DNA of 19,667 nucleotides from an archaeon (GTDB lineage: Archaea > Thermoproteota > QMWL01): positions 1 through 19,667 of the forward strand of contig QMWL02000007.1 in the NCBI GenBank assembly GCA_003661605.2, read 5' to 3'. The stretch's first letter is position 1; the number at the start of each line of letters is the position of its first letter. Of this stretch, positions 1 through 6,375 are shown piece after piece. The notes beneath the pieces were generated by a model. It had not been told where the DNA came from and did not search any database. It saw nothing but the letters and a program-made list of their open reading frames with translations. A program made the position numbers and the translations under genes.

Positions 1-1050
1 ACACATGGATATACCGGTGCAGACTTAGCGCACCTTTGTCGTGAAGCAGCAATGAAAGCGCTTCGCCGCATACTACCAAAAATCGATCTTGAGGCTGGCG
101 AGATACCAGCTGAGATCCTCGAAAGCCTGAGAGTAACTATGCGTGACTTTATGGAAGCAATGCGGGAGATTACACCAAGTGCTATGCGCGAGGTTCAAGT
201 GGAGATACCCAAAGTTCGATGGGGCGATATCGGAAACTTGGAAGATGCAAAACAGCAGCTTCGAGAAGCCGTTGAATGGCCCATCAGGCATCCGGAGGTG
301 TTTGAGCGAATGGGCATAACGCCTCCTAAAGGTATCCTGTTATACGGTCCTCCTGGTTGCGGGAAAACGCTCCTAGCGAAGGCTGTTGCTACCGAATCTG
401 AAGCCAACTTCATTACAATTCGTGGACCAGAGATTTTCAGTAAGTGGGTAGGTGAGTCTGAAAAAGCGATACGTGAAGTGTTTCGAAGAGCCCGTATGGT
501 AGCGCCTGCTGTGATCTTCATTGATGAAATAGATGCTATCGCCGCGCGTCGCGGGTATGTTGCAGATAGTGGTGTTAGTGATCGTGTAGTTGCTCAGCTA
601 CTTACTGAGATGGGTGGAATACTCCCCCTAAGCCGAGTTGCGGTAATTGCTGCAACAAACCGCCCTGATCTGCTTGATCCTGCACTCCTCAGACCAGGGC
701 GCTTTGATCGTCTCATCTACGTACCTCCTCCCGATGAGCACGCGCGCTTTGAGATTCTCAAAATACACACACGAAAAATGCCTCTCGCCGACGATGTGGA
801 TCTAAGAGAAATTGCCCGCAAAACGCGGCTCTTTACAGGAGCGGAGCTAGAGGCTCTTTGTCGTGAAGCGGCTATGTTAGCGCTTAGAGAAAATATCGAA
901 GCCAAAGCTGTTCACATGCGACACTTCGAGGAAGCTATGAAACGAATCACTCCCACCCTTACCGAAGACCTCATCCAGTACTATGAGACTCTTCAGAGAC
1001 AGCTTGGACGCGAGACTAGGCGCATTGAACGTCCTCAGTTAACGATCTAG
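1..1050 (+). CDS. Cdc48/VCP-type AAA+ ATPase, C-terminal part (5' end outside window)
   Basis: The frame is open from base 1, so the gene enters from outside. The first residues (GYTGADLAHLCREAAMKA) are the end of the first AAA domain. A linker follows, then a complete second AAA domain: Walker A GPPGCGKT at 346-369, Walker B VIFIDEIDAIA, sensor 1 AATNRPD and the arginine-finger segment RPGRFDR. About 350 residues are visible, roughly half of a normal Cdc48. The family is a hexameric ATP-driven unfoldase/segregase that feeds proteins to the proteasome and remodels complexes in the cytosol. The second domain shows no missing catalytic residue. The next gene starts 2 nt after the stop, so it probably leads the cdc48-wHTH-fen-pcm-DUF371 run. 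The family call is secure; the specific cellular role is inferred from the family. Confidence 0.95.
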   Translation, partial: THGYTGADLAHLCREAAMKALRRILPKIDLEAGEIPAEILESLRVTMRDFMEAMREITPSAMREVQVEIPKVRWGDIGNLEDAKQQLREAVEWPIRHPEVFERMGITPPKGILLYGPPGCGKTLLAKAVATESEANFITIRGPEIFSKWVGESEKAIREVFRRARMVAPAVIFIDEIDAIAARRGYVADSGVSDRVVAQLLTEMGGILPLSRVAVIAATNRPDLLDPALLRPGRFDRLIYVPPPDEHARFEILKIHTRKMPLADDVDLREIARKTRLFTGAELEALCREAAMLALRENIEAKAVHMRHFEEAMKRITPTLTEDLIQYYETLQRQLGRETRRIERPQLTI

Positions 1051-1052
1051 CC

Positions 1053-1283
1053 GTGCCTCCAGTAATCTGGCAAGGAAAGAAGCTCTTCCTGGTTTTGATC
1101 GATGCTCTACGCTCATCCAAGGTCCAGAAGTTGGGTAGCCTTCACCGGCTACTCAAAACGAGAGGGGTTGATATATCCAGAAGAGAGCTTATGCGCGCAC
1201 TACTGGCTCTAGAAGTGCTTGGTCTGGTCCGAGTTACTAGGATTTCCCAAGACAAATATCAAATCGAGTACGTAGGTCCATAG
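1053..1283 (+). CDS. Small winged-helix DNA-binding-like protein
   Basis: This is a 76-aa protein starting with GTG 2 nt after the cdc48 stop and ending 2 nt before the fen start. The helix pattern, with SRRELMRALLALEVLGLVRV as recognition helix plus wing and KYQIEYVGP as a closing strand, looks like a stand-alone winged helix-turn-helix. There is no enzymatic motif and no membrane segment. Wedged between cdc48 and fen with no room for its own promoter, it is almost certainly co-transcribed and translationally coupled. I cannot name a family. It may be a transcription regulator or a nucleic-acid-binding adaptor for the repair gene beside it; both are guesses. Confidence 0.75.
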   Translation: MPPVIWQGKKLFLVLIDALRSSKVQKLGSLHRLLKTRGVDISRRELMRALLALEVLGLVRVTRISQDKYQIEYVGP

Positions 1284-1285
1284 CA

Positions 1286-2323
1286 TTGGGTGTTAACCTA
1301 GGTCCTCTCATCAGCCGACGACAAGAAGTCGATTTGTCCCAGCTATCTGGTCGCATTCTCTGCCTTGATGCATACAACGCCCTATACCAGTTCCTTGCTA
1401 TAATCCGCCAGCCTGATGGGACTCCCCTTATGAACAGTCGTGGTGAAATCACCAGCCACCTTAGTGGGCTTTTCTATCGGACTGTAAATCTCATGGAGCG
1501 AGGAATCAAAGTCATCTACTGCTTCGACGGAAAACCACCTTCTCTTAAAGAACGTGAAATTGCTGAACGGATTGCGCTACGCGAAAAGTATCGCCAGAAG
1601 CTAGCAGAAAGTCTTGAACGTGGTGATTTAGAGGAAATACGCCGCTATGCTGCTGCATCGGTTCGTCTTGAGGATTACATGGTAGAAACCGCTAAGGAGC
1701 TTCTGACCGCTATGGGCATTCCATGGGTACAAGCTCCCGCCGAGGGTGAAGCGCAAGCTGCTTATCTCGTTCAACAGGGTGATGCGTGGGCCACTGCCAG
1801 CCAGGACTACGACTCGCTTCTTTTTGGGTCTCCTCGTATGGTGAGAAACGTTAGCATTACTGGTAGAAGGAAACTTCCTCGTAAAAACGTATACATCGAG
1901 ATAAAACCTGAGGTTATAGAGCTTAAATCAGTTCTCGAAGAACTACAGCTAACCAGAGAACAGCTTGTTGATCTTGCTATTCTGATTGGAACCGATTACA
2001 ACCCCGGTGGCTTTCGTGGCATAGGTCCCAAGCGCGCTCTTCAGTTGATTCACCGCTACGGTAGCCTCGAAAACGCGCTAGGGCATCTATCTAGTAGAGA
2101 ATGGGAAGGTCTCGATATTGAAGCTATACGAAAGGCGTTTCTTGAACCCGAGGTGACAACTAATTACAAGTTAGAGTGGAAGCCGATAGATGAAGAGGCC
2201 GTAATCAAGATACTTGTTGATAAGTACGAGTTTTCACTCAATCGTGTTAAAAAAGCAATAGAGCGTGTGAAGAAAGTTGAAGAAGAGGCTCGACGTCCCA
2301 CACTAGAGCGTTGGTTCGCGTAA
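1286..2323 (+). CDS. fen: Flap endonuclease 1 (FEN1/XPG family)
   Basis: The 345-aa protein matches the usual archaeal FEN1 length and is collinear with it. The N-region has the catalytic aspartate in LCLDAYNALYQFL, then FDGKPP, the helical-arch segment, the I-domain motif EGEAQAAYLVQQGDAWATAS followed by QDYDSLLFG, and the helix-hairpin-helix region GTDYNPGGFRGIGPKRALQL. FEN1 removes 5' flaps during Okazaki-fragment maturation and long-patch base excision repair. The C-terminus PTLERWFA resembles the PCNA-binding PIP box, but the usual glutamine is replaced (R-P-T-L-E-R-W-F). The start is TTG at 1286: it begins the conserved MGVNLGPLIS segment, and there is no better upstream codon. The 3' end overlaps the pcm start by 13 nt. 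Confidence 0.96.
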   Translation: MGVNLGPLISRRQEVDLSQLSGRILCLDAYNALYQFLAIIRQPDGTPLMNSRGEITSHLSGLFYRTVNLMERGIKVIYCFDGKPPSLKEREIAERIALREKYRQKLAESLERGDLEEIRRYAAASVRLEDYMVETAKELLTAMGIPWVQAPAEGEAQAAYLVQQGDAWATASQDYDSLLFGSPRMVRNVSITGRRKLPRKNVYIEIKPEVIELKSVLEELQLTREQLVDLAILIGTDYNPGGFRGIGPKRALQLIHRYGSLENALGHLSSREWEGLDIEAIRKAFLEPEVTTNYKLEWKPIDEEAVIKILVDKYEFSLNRVKKAIERVKKVEEEARRPTLERWFA

Positions 2324-3023
2324 GCAGGTCCGAGTTTGAGGAACAGCGCAAACAGCTCGCTGAACGCCTTCAACGCTTTGGGTATATACGTAGTGAGCGC
2401 GTAAAGCAAGCCTTCCTTCGTGTCCCCCGTGAGGAGTTTGTTCCCGAGGAGTATCGTAAATATGCTTACGTGGACCACCCCCTCCCCATAGGCATGGGGC
2501 AGACCATTAGCGCGCCACACACCCTAAGCCGGGTGGGCGACACATGGTCTGCCTCATGTGTGAGCTGCTGGAGCTTGAAGAAGGGCATAAGGTACTGGAG
2601 ATCGGTACAGGAAGCGGTTACCACGCAGCATTAATCGCAGAGCTGGTGGCGGGTCCTCATGCTAAAGGTCATGTGTACACTATGGAGATCATTAAGGAGT
2701 TAGCAGACTTCGCTCGTCGAAATCTCGAGAAGCTCGGGTATCTAGATCGTGTAACGGTTATCCGCGGAGATGGTAGCCTCGGATATCCAAAGGCTGCCCC
2801 CTACGATCGCATACTTGTTACTGCTGCAGCGCCTTCTATTCCCAAGCCGCTTGTTGATCAGTTGAAAATAGGTGGTATCATCGTAGCGCCAGTAGGTCCC
2901 CCAGGGTTTTCACAAATACTCGTAAGAGCTAGGAAGCGGAAAGATGGTCTTTCTATCGAGGAGCACGGATATGTTGCCTTCGTTCCACTACGGGGTAAAC
3001 GAGGTTGGCGTGGCTGGTGGTAG
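2311..3023 (+). CDS. pcm: Protein-L-isoaspartate O-methyltransferase, coding sequence interrupted by a 23-nt BHB intron
   Basis: This SAM-dependent enzyme methylates isoaspartyl residues in aged proteins so that they can revert to aspartate. Unspliced, the gene is two frames. Frame 1 (2311 on) carries the N-region ending in GMGQTISAPH. Another frame resumes at 2544 with MVCLMCELLELEEG, motif I VLEIGTGSGYHAAL, RVTVIRGDG, YDRILVTAAAP and VPLRGKRGW. Removing 2519-2541 joins exon 1 (2311-2518) to exon 2 (2542-3023) through a histidine codon split after its first base. The result is a 229-aa protein with the family's intact SAPHM motif and no missing or extra residues. The TTG at 2311 is the only usable upstream start and overlaps fen. 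The end overlaps the DUF371 gene. A pseudogene is possible but unlikely, since both exons are otherwise intact. Confidence 0.92.
2519..2541 (+). other. Putative 23-nt archaeal mRNA intron (bulge-helix-bulge motif) in pcm
   Basis: The insertion folds into a textbook BHB. The central 4-bp helix is CGCC (2513-2516, exon 1) with GGCG (2536-2539, intron end). The inner 3-nt bulge is ACA (2517-2519), and the outer 3-nt bulge is ACA (2540-2542). The inner helix is CACCC (2520-2524) with GGGTG (2531-2535), closed by a 6-nt loop. Outside, G2512 can pair with C2543, and AGACCAT (2501-2507) is fully complementary to ATGGTCT (2544-2550). The archaeal tRNA splicing endonuclease cuts after the second base of each bulge. 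That predicts cuts after C2518 and C2541, which removes exactly 23 nt and restores the frame. BHB introns are established in archaeal tRNAs and rRNAs and in a few mRNAs (cbf5). Splicing here is predicted, not shown. Confidence 0.85.
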
Positions 3024-3445
3024 AGGAGATCAAGTTTCGTGGCCATTCTAACATCCGAGCCACTCATAGTACAACGTTGGAGATTACACGAGAGCCACAC
3101 CTCACCCCGCGCGGGGACTGTATTATTGGAGTAAGCGCTGATAAAGCACCTCGTGACTTCTCCGACTCAACAAAGGCGCTTCTCTCCCAGCCCATTCCCG
3201 TGAAACTGCTGCTTCACGTAGGACCGTATCGGTTCTCCATACAGGGAAAAGGCGATCCTCGTATAGACTGCAGTAGCTCCACAGCACTCGTAGTCCGAAG
3301 AAGCGACTATGTATGCGGCAAAACGATTATGGTTCACGCCTCCGCTGCAGCTAACAATATCCCTCGCCCAATCGTTCAGCTCCTTCGACAACCTCAGACC
3401 TACCGCGCGCTACTATTGGTTAGAACAGCGTCTCTCGTGAACTAG
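3017..3445 (+). CDS. DUF371 family protein (archaeal, function unknown)
   Basis: The N-terminal half reads IKFRGHSNIRATHSTTLEIT, then LTPRGDCIIGVSADKAPRDF, the signature of archaeal DUF371 proteins, which are small all-beta/alpha proteins of unknown function. The length from GTG 3017 is 142 aa, typical for the family. TTG 3005 is an alternative start. GTG 3017 begins directly at MVEEIKFRGH and overlaps the pcm stop (3021-3023), which favours translational coupling. The 3' end overlaps the convergent trm5 gene by 33 nt. No membrane segment or catalytic motif can be assigned. It is the last gene of the plus-strand run. Confidence 0.85.
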   Translation: MVEEIKFRGHSNIRATHSTTLEITREPHLTPRGDCIIGVSADKAPRDFSDSTKALLSQPIPVKLLLHVGPYRFSIQGKGDPRIDCSSSTALVVRRSDYVCGKTIMVHASAAANNIPRPIVQLLRQPQTYRALLLVRTASLVN

Positions 3446-4453
3446 AATATCGTAAACAAACTTTGGTCGATATGGTGCTATTTCTTTTATCTCTCTTCTA
3501 TATATAACCTCTACCTCTGCACCGAGTTGATACAGTTGTTCAAGAACTACACGCTCACGCTCTACCGTATATACGTGAATCATACCTTTCTCTCGCACCG
3601 CGGCCAGTGCTGCATCTAGGAAGCTGACTGACTCATAGGGTAAGTCCATTATCACGCGTGAAAACTTGTTCCGAAGCGCATAAGCAACTCGCCTTGCATC
3701 GCCTTCAATAGGAATCACCTTCCCCCATAGTTTGTTAACCGCTACGTTCTTAGCCAAATACCTCACCGCTACCGGGTTAATATCAACCGCATACACCAAA
3801 ACCCGTTGCACGTATCGTGCAATCAGTACCGCAAACCCTCCTATCCCCGAGAACATATCCAAAACCACCTCACCTGGTTGCACCTGCTGCGCCACCCGTA
3901 GCCTCTCCCCCGAAAGCTTTATTGACGCATAAACTCTACCAGGAGCAAAGTAGAAGACTGCACCGCTCTCCCGATAGCACGTCTCGTAAACAGGCTCCCC
4001 GGCGATCAGCTTGAGTACAGGTGTCCTATGCTTACCAGAAACAGGACCCTCCTTTGCATAAACAGCCCGAAGCTTAGAGTGATGCTTCAGCAAAGCCTCA
4101 CCTACCTGCTTCTCATACTGTTGCAAATCCTCTGGTATCTCTATGATCGCTATCTCTCCTAAAATCTCGAAAGATCGCGGCAACCGTTGAAAAAGCTCCT
4201 CTGGAACCACTCCACGAAGGCGGTCCCTGTAAGTTCTGTATCCTCGTCTCCCTGCTACATCACGCTCTACAAACTCCACAGGAACATACTTCGCTATCTC
4301 CTCACATCTTTCGCAAACAGGAAATAAAACATGGTCGTTCTCACGACAAACTGGAACATCGTGCCGTAGTACACCATATTCGCTAAGAAGCCGCTTCACA
4401 CGCTCTGCATACTTTCTCTCAACCTTTACATAAACTATCCTACCCAAAAACAC
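3413..4453 (-). CDS. trm5: tRNA (guanine-N1)-methyltransferase Trm5 (tRNA m1G37)
   Basis: The 346-aa protein starts with GTG at 4453. The N-terminal part (1-60) resembles the D1 recognition domain and has cysteines at 36, 47 and 50. It is followed by SFEILGEIAIIEIP (about 94-107), the conserved Trm5 linker. The class I methyltransferase core has motif I VVLDMFSGIGGFAVLIA (about 197-213), the SAM-ribose region YAVDINPVA, and the catalytic-loop motif IMDLPYESVSF (D270-L-P). Trm5 methylates G37 next to the anticodon and prevents frameshifting; in archaea it can also feed wyosine synthesis. The gene begins 10 nt after the stop of the RAM-domain gene, so the two are probably one minus-strand operon. 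Archaeal Trm5 subclasses cannot be separated with certainty here. Confidence 0.93.
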   Translation of the reverse strand: MFLGRIVYVKVERKYAERVKRLLSEYGVLRHDVPVCRENDHVLFPVCERCEEIAKYVPVEFVERDVAGRRGYRTYRDRLRGVVPEELFQRLPRSFEILGEIAIIEIPEDLQQYEKQVGEALLKHHSKLRAVYAKEGPVSGKHRTPVLKLIAGEPVYETCYRESGAVFYFAPGRVYASIKLSGERLRVAQQVQPGEVVLDMFSGIGGFAVLIARYVQRVLVYAVDINPVAVRYLAKNVAVNKLWGKVIPIEGDARRVAYALRNKFSRVIMDLPYESVSFLDAALAAVREKGMIHVYTVERERVVLEQLYQLGAEVEVIYRREIKEIAPYRPKFVYDILVHERRCSNQ

Positions 4454-4463
4454 AGTAGTTACC

Positions 4464-4694
4464 CTACTCCGCTACAAGCATCGTTACCGTACTCCGCACA
4501 TACGGATTCTGCCGAATCTGCTGAACCACAATCTCCCGCACCTCATGCATCGACTCCACCTCCAACCGCACCACCAGATCGTAGATACCATACACCACCG
4601 AAACCTCCTTCACCCCATCAATCTGCCGCAACACATCCGCCACATACGCCTCCTTCCCCACATCAACAGACACCAATACAAACGCAAGCGCCAT
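4464..4694 (-). CDS. Stand-alone RAM (Lrp/AsnC ligand-binding) domain protein
   Basis: The 76-aa protein starts with ATG 4694 (MALAFVLVSVDVGKEA). It has the beta-alpha-beta-beta-alpha-beta pattern of the RAM domain, with YVADVLRQIDGVKEVSVVYG, the central strands YDLVVRLEVES and the closing strand VRSTVTMLVAE. There is no helix-turn-helix, so it is a single-domain member of the AsnC_trans_reg family. Such proteins assemble into dimers or octamers and may sense amino acids or partner with full Lrp regulators. A longer upstream start exists in frame, but a TATA-like box at 4714-4723 sits about 24 nt before ATG 4694, which supports a leaderless start there. Trm5 lies just downstream. The coding strand is strikingly poor in C. 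Confidence 0.85.
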   Translation of the reverse strand: MALAFVLVSVDVGKEAYVADVLRQIDGVKEVSVVYGIYDLVVRLEVESMHEVREIVVQQIRQNPYVRSTVTMLVAE

Positions 4695-4713
4695 CAAACA
4701 CAATCCCACACCA

Positions 4714-4723
4714 ATACTTAAGC
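4714..4723 (-). promoter_or_regulatory. TATA-like box for the RAM-domain gene
   Basis: On the minus strand the sequence reads GCTTAAGTAT, centred about 24 nt upstream of ATG 4694. That spacing fits an archaeal promoter with a leaderless transcript. The box was judged by position and AT-richness only. Confidence 0.5.
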
Positions 4724-4742
4724 TCAACCCTCAATCCAAAAG

Positions 4743-4750
4743 CTAAATAC
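4743..4750 (+). promoter_or_regulatory. TATA-like box for tRNA-Lys
   Basis: CTAAATAC lies about 34 nt upstream of the mature tRNA-Lys 5' end. It would give a short 5' leader for RNase P to remove. It is a weak match and is called mainly from position. Confidence 0.35.
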
Positions 4751-4780
4751 CACACCACCAACAATCCACCCGATAAAACA

Positions 4781-4857
4781 GGGCGCGTAGCTCAGCCAGG
4801 GAGAGCGCCGGGCTCTTAACCCGGTGGTCGCGGGTTCGAATCCCGCCGCGCCCGCCA
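4781..4857 (+). tRNA. tRNA-Lys (anticodon CTT)
   Basis: A full cloverleaf is visible. Acceptor GGGCGCG pairs with CGCGCCC (4847-4853). The D arm begins TAGCTC. The anticodon stem CCGGG/CCCGG encloses the loop CTCTTAA with anticodon CTT at 4815-4817. The T arm is GCGGG-TTCGAAT-CCCGC. The discriminator is G4854, and CCA is encoded at 4855-4857. There is no intron. The nearly all-GC stems suggest a thermophile. Confidence 0.97.
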
Positions 4858-5010
4858 CCCCCAACCGTCAAACATCTACCATATACTATAACCAGACTCA
4901 CCCCACACCACCGACACGAAACTCTCCCCACCTAAGACCCAAGACCCCCCACAATTCAAACACAACCCACCAGCATACGACAACCACCACCATACACCCC
5001 CCACCATATC

Positions 5011-5020
5011 GTTTAAATAC
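5011..5020 (+). promoter_or_regulatory. TATA box for tRNA-Asn
   Basis: GTTTAAATAC is centred about 28 nt before the tRNA-Asn 5' end, within an otherwise C/A-rich spacer. This is a good archaeal TATA-box match and implies almost no 5' leader. Confidence 0.6.
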
Positions 5021-5042
5021 ACCAACAAATCCCATCAGGAAA

Positions 5043-5118
5043 GCCGCGGTAGCTCAGGGGCTAGAGCGTCGGGCTGTTAACCCGAAGGTCGCCGGTTCGA
5101 ATCCGGCCCGCGGCGCCA
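5043..5118 (+). tRNA. tRNA-Asn (anticodon GTT)
   Basis: Acceptor GCCGCGG pairs with CCGCGGC (5108-5114). The D arm is TAGCTCAGGGGCTAGAGC. The anticodon stem TCGGG/CCCGA encloses the loop CTGTTAA with anticodon GTT at 5076-5078. The T arm is GCCGG-TTCGAAT-CCGGC. The discriminator is G5115, and CCA is encoded at 5116-5118. It has no intron and is independent of tRNA-Lys, with its own TATA box. Confidence 0.97.
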
Positions 5119-5119
5119 G

Positions 5120-5123
5120 TTTT
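5120..5123 (+). terminator. Oligo-T terminator of tRNA-Asn
   Basis: TTTT follows the encoded CCA after one base; short T runs terminate archaeal RNA polymerase. A small hairpin (GCCC-GATA-GGGC, 5124-5135) follows directly and may help, but it overlaps the next promoter. Confidence 0.45.
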
Positions 5124-5134
5124 GCCCGATAGGG

Positions 5135-5141
5135 CTTAATA
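5135..5141 (+). promoter_or_regulatory. TATA-like box for the 211-aa gene
   Basis: CTTAATA is centred 26 nt upstream of GTG 5164, the spacing expected for a leaderless archaeal mRNA. It supports GTG 5164 as the true start. Confidence 0.5.
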
Positions 5142-5163
5142 GCGCAGTTCCCTTTGCTAGGCT

Positions 5164-5799
5164 GTGGGGAGGGTTCGGTTTGAGACGTACGATGAGGAGT
5201 TTGGCTACCATCGGATAGCGCAGTTACTTAAGGAAGGGGCTGAAGCCGTGTATGTGTCCTTCCTGTTTAGGACCGGGTCTTACGCTTTCTTTGTCAGTAC
5301 CATATGCAAGAGCCCTGAGGAGTATTTACAATTTTACCGATTGGTACTCTACTCTGTAGGAGATGCACTCGATGCTGACTTCCGGCTTCTTGATGTTGAA
5401 AAAGCGGACGAAGAGATACCTAGCGAAGGTGAGTCTTTCTCGCCCGATCTAATAAAACGCATCAATAAGATAGAGAGAAGAGTTGTAGAAATTGTCCGTA
5501 AGAGGCTCATAGAGTTGGGCGTTAATGCGGGATCTGCACATATTCAAATCACAGATTCTATTGTTTCAATTCGTGTGCTTTGTCAGCTAGATAGTTTCAA
5601 ATACCTAATTGAGGGCATTTTACCCATCTACTGGGTCGAGGCGCTTATTCAGGATTTGCTGAAGGTTAAGGAGAAGTGTGGGTGCATTAAACTTGTGGAG
5701 CTTAGCGTAAATGAGAAATTATTGAGAGAAGGCGAGTTCGACCAAATCGATATAGATGAAGACGACCGTATTGTTATTGGATTTAAAGAAGATATATAA
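5164..5799 (+). CDS. Hypothetical protein, 211 aa (family not recognised)
   Basis: I do not recognise this gene. It starts with GTG 5164 (VGRVRFETYDEEFGYHRIAQ). The start is supported by the TATA-like box 26 nt upstream and by the same GTGGGGAG start in the decayed copy downstream. The protein is soluble and acidic, mixed alpha/beta, with a charged, probably helical, middle section (LIKRINKIERRVVEIVRKRL). It ends in an acidic tail (EGEFDQIDIDEDDRIVIGF). The cysteine pair KCGCIK is near residue 178. There are no catalytic signature or membrane segments. It stands alone behind tRNA-Asn and is followed by a truncated paralogue, which points to a local tandem duplication. Confidence 0.7.
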   Translation: MGRVRFETYDEEFGYHRIAQLLKEGAEAVYVSFLFRTGSYAFFVSTICKSPEEYLQFYRLVLYSVGDALDADFRLLDVEKADEEIPSEGESFSPDLIKRINKIERRVVEIVRKRLIELGVNAGSAHIQITDSIVSIRVLCQLDSFKYLIEGILPIYWVEALIQDLLKVKEKCGCIKLVELSVNEKLLREGEFDQIDIDEDDRIVIGFKEDI

Positions 5800-5884
5800 A
5801 TAATTGTTTATACTGTCGAAATGAATTGTGTGAAACGTGTTATTCTAATGACGGAGCCTATGGTTGATATTCCACACGCTATTT

Positions 5885-6100
5885 GTGGGGAGAGTTAGGT
5901 TTGAAACGTATGATGAGATGGTGGGTTATCGCCAAATAGCTCGGTTGATCAAGGAGGGAGCTGAGGCGGTGTATGTTTCCTTTCTCATGGTTGGGCCTCA
6001 GTTTACTTTCTATGTGTGTACTATTTGCAGAACAGGAGTTCTACACATATACTTAAAGGAGTGAATTTTAATATCTACTGGATGGTTTATTAAGTTCCTA
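5885..6100 (+). pseudogene. Decayed tandem copy of the 211-aa hypothetical gene
   Basis: From GTG 5885 the first 48 or so codons match the start of the gene at 5164 closely (VGRVRFETYDE, then IKEGAEAVYVSFL), ending at the TIC motif. The match then jumps. The following bases (about 6020-6081) resemble the segment around 5578-5634 of the intact gene, where LIEGILPIYW corresponds to LKE-stop-IL-IYW with a TGA at 6062-6064 and a one-base frame slip. So an internal block of about 90 codons is deleted and the reading frame is broken. The 3' limit (about 6100) is approximate, since similarity fades. Translation of a 59-aa product from the open part (5885-6064) cannot be excluded. Confidence 0.7.
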
Positions 6101-6152
6101 CCTGCTTCTCTACTAGGGAAATTATCAGCGTCTGCTGGTTCCGGTAGTAGGG

Positions 6153-6159
6153 TTTATGA
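6153..6159 (+). promoter_or_regulatory. TATA-like box for eL38
   Basis: TTTATGA is centred about 22 nt before ATG 6178 in a G-rich context. It is acceptable for a leaderless transcript. Between the pseudogene and this box (about 6100-6150) I see nothing else. Confidence 0.4.
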
Positions 6160-6177
6160 GTGGGTGGGATGGAGCGC

Positions 6178-6375
6178 ATGGTGCCGCACGAGGTTAGGGA
6201 TGTTGAGGAGTTTGTGCGGATTTCGGAGCGGGCGGTGGAGTGTCGGGTGAAGCGGAGTAAGGATAAGGTGAAGTTGAAGTTGCGGACGTCGCGGCGTCTG
6301 TATACGCTAGTGACGACGGAGGAGGAGGTGGGGCGTATTCTTCGCCGTATTAAGTGTCCTATTGTAGAGCTATAG
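6178..6375 (+). CDS. rpl38e: Ribosomal protein eL38
   Basis: The 65-aa protein (MVPHEVRDVEEFVRISERAV, then VKRSKDKVKLKLRTSRRLYT and IKCPIVEL) has the eL38 pattern: basic, with the central KLKLRT-RLYT strand pair and the terminal IKCP motif. It is a large-subunit protein shared with eukaryotes and present in only some archaeal lineages. ATG 6178 gives the usual length. ATG 6169 and GTG 6160 are in frame upstream but add residues not typical of the family. Its coding strand is rich in G and poor in C. The gene stands alone and is convergent with the presenilin-like gene, overlapping it by 6 nt. Confidence 0.88.
   Translation: MVPHEVRDVEEFVRISERAVECRVKRSKDKVKLKLRTSRRLYTLVTTEEEVGRILRRIKCPIVEL

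Noticed and set aside
195..521. Antisense open frames over cdc48 and other genes
   Set aside because: They are shadows of strongly recognised genes on the other strand and have no family features or start signals of their own.
2519..2541. The pcm frame break as a sequencing error or random mutation
   Set aside because: Errors are usually one or two bases, whereas this is a 23-nt insertion with complementary arms and bulges placed exactly where splicing would restore the frame. A slippage duplication is unlikely, because the insert does not copy its flank beyond ACAC.
2311..3023. pcm as two separate genes (2311-2634 and 2544-3023)
   Set aside because: The first frame is pcm-like only to the SAPH motif and its last 38 or so codons are unlike any methyltransferase; the second lacks the N-terminal third. 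A single gene with a BHB intron explains both.
4743..5132. Open frames on both strands across the tRNA-Lys and tRNA-Asn genes
   Set aside because: They run through tRNA genes and low-complexity C/A-rich spacer, with products rich in Thr, Pro and His and no protein-like pattern.
5124..5135. GCCC-GATA-GGGC hairpin as an independent small RNA
   Set aside because: It is only 12 nt, overlaps the next gene's TATA box and is better explained as part of the tRNA terminator region.
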